This document shows, piece after piece, positions 61,896 through 64,000 of a DNA stretch of 64,000 nucleotides (within the stretch, counting starts at the first letter, position 1; each line of letters opens with the position of its first letter). Source of the DNA: Bradyrhizobium diazoefficiens (lineage in GTDB: Bacteria; Pseudomonadota; Alphaproteobacteria; Rhizobiales; Xanthobacteraceae); contig NZ_JAFCJJ010000006.1 of NCBI RefSeq assembly GCF_018131015.1, positions 62,001 to 126,000 on the forward strand. The letters are read 5' to 3'. Both the position numbers and the translations under genes were made by a program. The notes under the pieces were generated by a model. That model was not told the origin of the DNA. It searched no databases and was given only the letters and a program-made list of their open reading frames with translations.

Positions 61896-62015
61896 GGTCG
61901 CCTCCATTTTCGGAATGCCACGCGGGATTCCGGGGATGACTCACTAGAACAAAGAGAGAACACAAAGTCCAGCCCGGTGCGCAAATTTATGGCACGGCCA
62001 GGCTTGAACCTTTCC

Positions 62016-62116
62016 GGCGCTGAAAGGACCCATCAGGACTGGGGATTTCAGCGCCCAGTCACATGGCAGCGCCGCGCTGACGAACATATTCCGTCACCGC
62101 GGCGCTGTTGCTTTTT
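62016..62116 (+). ncRNA. candidate structured small RNA ending in a terminator
   Basis: Two consecutive hairpins with no gene on this strand upstream. The first is GGCGCTGAAA (62016-62025) with TTTCAGCGCC (62046-62055). The second is CAGCGCCGCG (62067-62076) with CGCGGCGCTG (62098-62107), extended inside by TGACG/CGTCA and followed by TTGCTTTTT, which fits an intrinsic terminator. The 5' end is not defined. It could alternatively be the 3' end of an unseen transcript. Confidence 0.45.
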
Positions 62117-62188
62117 GGATTTTCAACCTTAAGTTAGAGTCACCGCCGACGGCCAGGCGCTGAAATCCCAACGCTGTCGGCAAGAGAG

Positions 62189-62213
62189 CCCCGTGCGCAA
62201 GCGCGGGGTTTTT
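62189..62213 (+). terminator. intrinsic terminator with GCAA tetraloop
   Basis: CCCCGTGC-GCAA-GCGCGGGG: an 8-bp stem (one T-G) with a GNRA loop, followed by TTTTTC. No protein gene on this strand ends nearby, which supports a short noncoding transcript upstream. Confidence 0.8.
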
Positions 62214-62223
62214 CTTTCGGAGC

Positions 62224-62253
62224 AGGATCCGGAAAAGCGCGCAGCGGTTTTCC
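62224..62253. repeat. dispersed intergenic repeat, partial copy 3
   Basis: GGATCCGGAAAAGCGCGCAGCGGTTTTCC matches the centre of copies 1 and 2 (GATCCGGAAAAG...AGCGGTTTT) with a few changes, but the terminal hairpin is absent or diverged. Bases 62254-62383 hold nothing I recognise. Confidence 0.65.
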
Positions 62254-62383
62254 CTCGCGACAAACGCGGAACGCGTTTGCGCGGAGATCAGCGCGCGCGA
62301 TCACGTACTCGAACGAGGTGAACCTTTCTCGCCCTCGCGCGTCCTATCGATGAAGCTTTCCCCAGGCTTCGCCCCCCAAGAAG

Positions 62384-62406
62384 GCCCCGCTTCCCCCAGG
62401 CGGGGC
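62384..62406. terminator. hairpin near HU gene 3' side
   Basis: GCCCCGC (62384-62390) pairs with GCGGGGC (62400-62406), followed by TTT on the plus strand. It could end a leftward HU transcript or a plus-strand RNA; the direction is not decided. Confidence 0.5.
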
Positions 62407-62434
62407 TTTCGTCATTTGCGCAAAAGCATCGGCG

Positions 62435-62465
62435 GCCTGCGCCGCCGCTTGGAAGCGGCGCAGGC
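62435..62465 (-). terminator. hairpin just downstream of the HU gene
   Basis: GCCTGCGCCGC (62435-62445) pairs perfectly with GCGGCGCAGGC (62455-62465), 16 bp beyond the HU stop. On the minus strand a TTTT follows about nine bases after the stem. A likely transcript end or stabiliser for HU. Confidence 0.6.
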
Positions 62466-62480
62466 GGCGCGACGGTCCGA

Positions 62481-62777
62481 TCAGACGGCGTCCTTGGCCA
62501 CCTTCAGCGGCGAGGCCTTGACCGACTTGCTCGCGGGCTTGGCCGCGAACTGCATCGGCTCCTTGGTGAAGGGATTGACGCCCATGCGGGCTTCGGTCGC
62601 GGGCTTGTTCACCACCGACATCTTCACGAAGCCGGGGATGACGAACTCGCCGGACTCGTTGAGCTCCTTGTAGCCGACGGTGGCCATGTACTCGATGACC
62701 GACTTCACGTCGTTCTTGGCAAGCTGCGTGCCGTCCGCGATCGCATCGATCAATTGGGTCTTGGTCATCTTCGCCAT
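62481..62777 (-). CDS. HU family DNA-binding protein
   Basis: A 98-residue nucleoid protein. Family features are MTKTQLIDAIADGTQLAKND at the N-terminus, YKELNESGEFVIPGFVKMSV, and the arm with ARMGVNPFTKEPMQFAAKPA, where the conserved proline that intercalates DNA sits in the NPFTKEP region. The C-terminal A/K tail is ordinary. It compacts and bends DNA. Two hairpins lie downstream. Confidence 0.9.
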   Translation of the reverse strand: MAKMTKTQLIDAIADGTQLAKNDVKSVIEYMATVGYKELNESGEFVIPGFVKMSVVNKPATEARMGVNPFTKEPMQFAAKPASKSVKASPLKVAKDAV

Positions 62778-63161
62778 GTCTTCAAATCCTTCTGAATTGG
62801 TTGCGCGCGGGCCACGGCGTGGCTCTGGCTGCGACGCGGGTCAAAACCACACAGCGCGCGTCGGTTCATGCCGATGGTCATGAAGCGACCGGGCTTAGAA
62901 CCCATCGCCGCCCAAAACGCAAGCAGCAGTTCTACGTGAGTTCCGTATTGTTTCGGGTGCGGGCGCGTTTCCTGAAGCAGTCTCGCATCGGCACCGAGAA
63001 GCCGGGCCTCGTTCGGGACGGCAGCTACATCTCGGTGTGCGACGCTGGCGTGCTGGAGATCGCGCGGTTTCCCCTCGCCTCACCGCTGGTGCATTAGCGC
63101 CGCCGCTCCGTCACGATCCCCTCGCCGGCTCCTGCGGGGGCCGGCGCCGGCGGATTTGACA
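62778..63161. other. intergenic region between HU and the Cys4 acidic protein
   Basis: About 380 bp. A frame ending at 63097 (plus strand; ...KPGLVRDGSYISVCDAGVLEIARF...) has a protein-like end but no ribosome binding site or clear start; I do not call it a gene. Otherwise nothing is seen. Confidence 0.45.
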
Positions 63162-63902
63162 ATGCGGCCGCGGACGCGCGACATTTTCGCACATTTCAAA
63201 TCGATTGCGACGATCCGGGATGTTGGCATGGGGTTTGGCGACGAAGGCTCGTTCAGTATCAACTATCGAAATGATGGCGACGACGACATCAAGGACATGG
63301 AGTTTGCCAGTCTCGAGGATGCCATGTCGAAGGCCAGGCGCCTCGTGTCCGAAGACGAATACGACACCGTCAGCGTCTGGGAATATGGCAGCTACTTCGT
63401 CGGGACGAGCGAGAGGGAAGGCTACGTCCTCATCTGGCACCATCCAGAAACGGACGAAGACCTGCAGGGCATAAGAGGACGCGGCGCCCGGATCACCGAC
63501 AAGGGCAGGATCGTGCCGGTCGACTATACGCCGGTGCGGGCGCCCGAGGACGAGGACGTCGAGACCGCGCAGGAAGAGGACGACGAGGAAGAGGACGAGG
63601 AAGAGAGCGACTACGCCAGCGTTCAGTGCGAGCAATGCGGCAAACGCGTTCCGATAAGCCAGGCCAAGGAATATAGCGGCGAGGACAGGGCCGGACGTTC
63701 CTCAGGATCGTCCCGCGGCGGAAGCTCCTCGCCCCGCCGCCAGGGTCAGCGCCGGACCCCTTATCTGCGGAAGTCGGATTGGCTCTGCGAGGAATGCTAC
63801 AGCGCGGCCAGGACCGACGACCGGATGTGGTTCGTCCTGAAATGGGGATTTTACATCGCCGTGGGCGCAGTCATCCTCTATCTGGGATTGCGCTACGGAT
63901 GA
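63162..63902 (+). CDS. unknown acidic protein with two CxxC pairs and C-terminal membrane helix
   Basis: A 246-residue protein; ATG 63162 is preferred over the TTG two codons earlier. Residues about 1-115 are an alpha/beta domain (FSINYRNDGDDDIKDMEF, YDTVSVWEYGSYFVGTSERE). An acidic run (AQEEDDEEEDEEESDY) follows, then CEQC, a Ser/Arg/Gly-rich loop of about 50 residues and CEEC, which together could bind one zinc. One membrane helix near the C-terminus (WGFYIAVGAVILYLGL) ends the protein. No family is recognised; it looks like a tail-anchored zinc-ribbon protein. Confidence 0.7.
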   Translation: MRPRTRDIFAHFKSIATIRDVGMGFGDEGSFSINYRNDGDDDIKDMEFASLEDAMSKARRLVSEDEYDTVSVWEYGSYFVGTSEREGYVLIWHHPETDEDLQGIRGRGARITDKGRIVPVDYTPVRAPEDEDVETAQEEDDEEEDEEESDYASVQCEQCGKRVPISQAKEYSGEDRAGRSSGSSRGGSSSPRRQGQRRTPYLRKSDWLCEECYSAARTDDRMWFVLKWGFYIAVGAVILYLGLRYG

Positions 63903-64000
63903 GGAAGGCGGGCGCCGCCTTGTTGGAGCAGCGGAGACGCCGGGCGCCTGTTCGGCAGCCGAGTCACCTCCTCGTGAAACTTGTGGTTCGTCACGCGTTG

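Noticed and set aside
61669..61965. 98-codon minus-strand frame
   Set aside because: It overlaps the 45-residue frame in another register, which has the good ribosome binding site and a normal helical composition.
62801..63097. 98-codon plus-strand gene
   Set aside because: The C-terminal half looks protein-like but there is no ribosome binding site and the N-terminal half is not coding in style.

Overview
The window reads as a chromosomal segment of a Bradyrhizobium-like alphaproteobacterium. Coding GC is high. It carries families typical of that group: an AapJQMP amino-acid importer, a FixK-type regulator, OpgC, DUF3551, DUF6481 and MXKDX-repeat proteins, an NDUFS4-like complex I subunit, and several dispersed palindromic intergenic repeats. 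The genus is an inference from gene content and repeats; no rRNA or other marker gene is present.

Layout. 0-9 kb: the 3' end of a cysteine synthase gene, a DUF805 membrane protein, the aapJQMP operon (minus strand), a metC-like cystathionine beta-lyase and a Na/Pi cotransporter with a PhoU-like tail. 9-20.4 kb: a 2834-residue secreted-type protein (12 cadherin-like repeats, VCBS/Ig-like domains, a beta-helix and a metzincin-like HExxHxxGxxD site), then three tandem phage-tail-collar proteins, a GNAT acetyltransferase and a convergent DUF6916 protein. No other phage gene is visible here; this is the best candidate for an undescribed system. 20.5-25 kb: an outer-membrane beta-barrel, then a polyprenyl-phosphate-sugar cluster (GT39/ArnT-like, PAP2 phosphatase, GT2, lipid A synthase N-domain protein). 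25-32.6 kb: penicillin-binding protein 1C paired with a thioester-containing alpha-2-macroglobulin; a palindromic repeat lies inside the pbpC N-terminal coding region.

33-38 kb: tRNA-Arg(TCT), a FixK/CRP-family regulator and a run of small exported or membrane proteins. 38-41 kb: a DctPQM TRAP transporter with ATGA overlaps. 41-50 kb: a LysR regulator divergent from an NTF2-like exported protein, then the leucine/isovalerate catabolic genes (ivd, methylcrotonyl-CoA carboxylase beta and alpha, HMG-CoA lyase) divergent from an AraC regulator; the methylglutaconyl-CoA hydratase is not in the cluster. 50-53 kb: Lrp regulator, small protein, NDUFS4-like subunit and opgC.

53.6-57.4 kb: a small, visibly AT-richer island at the 3' end of tRNA-Pro(TGG), bounded by a 16-bp direct repeat of the tRNA end. 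It carries an Mrr-type restriction enzyme, an unknown membrane/coiled-coil protein, a small unknown protein, a divergent XRE / winged-HTH regulatory pair with repeated operators, and a 23-bp inverted repeat, but no integrase. 57.5-64 kb: DUF192, a double cold-shock-domain protein, a Sir2 deacetylase, several very small genes with strong ribosome binding sites, a candidate structured RNA with intrinsic terminators, an HU-family protein and an unknown acidic Cys4 membrane protein.

Starts were chosen by ribosome binding site, overlap with the neighbouring stop and family length. Gene calls rest on recognising family motifs by eye; no database search was run.
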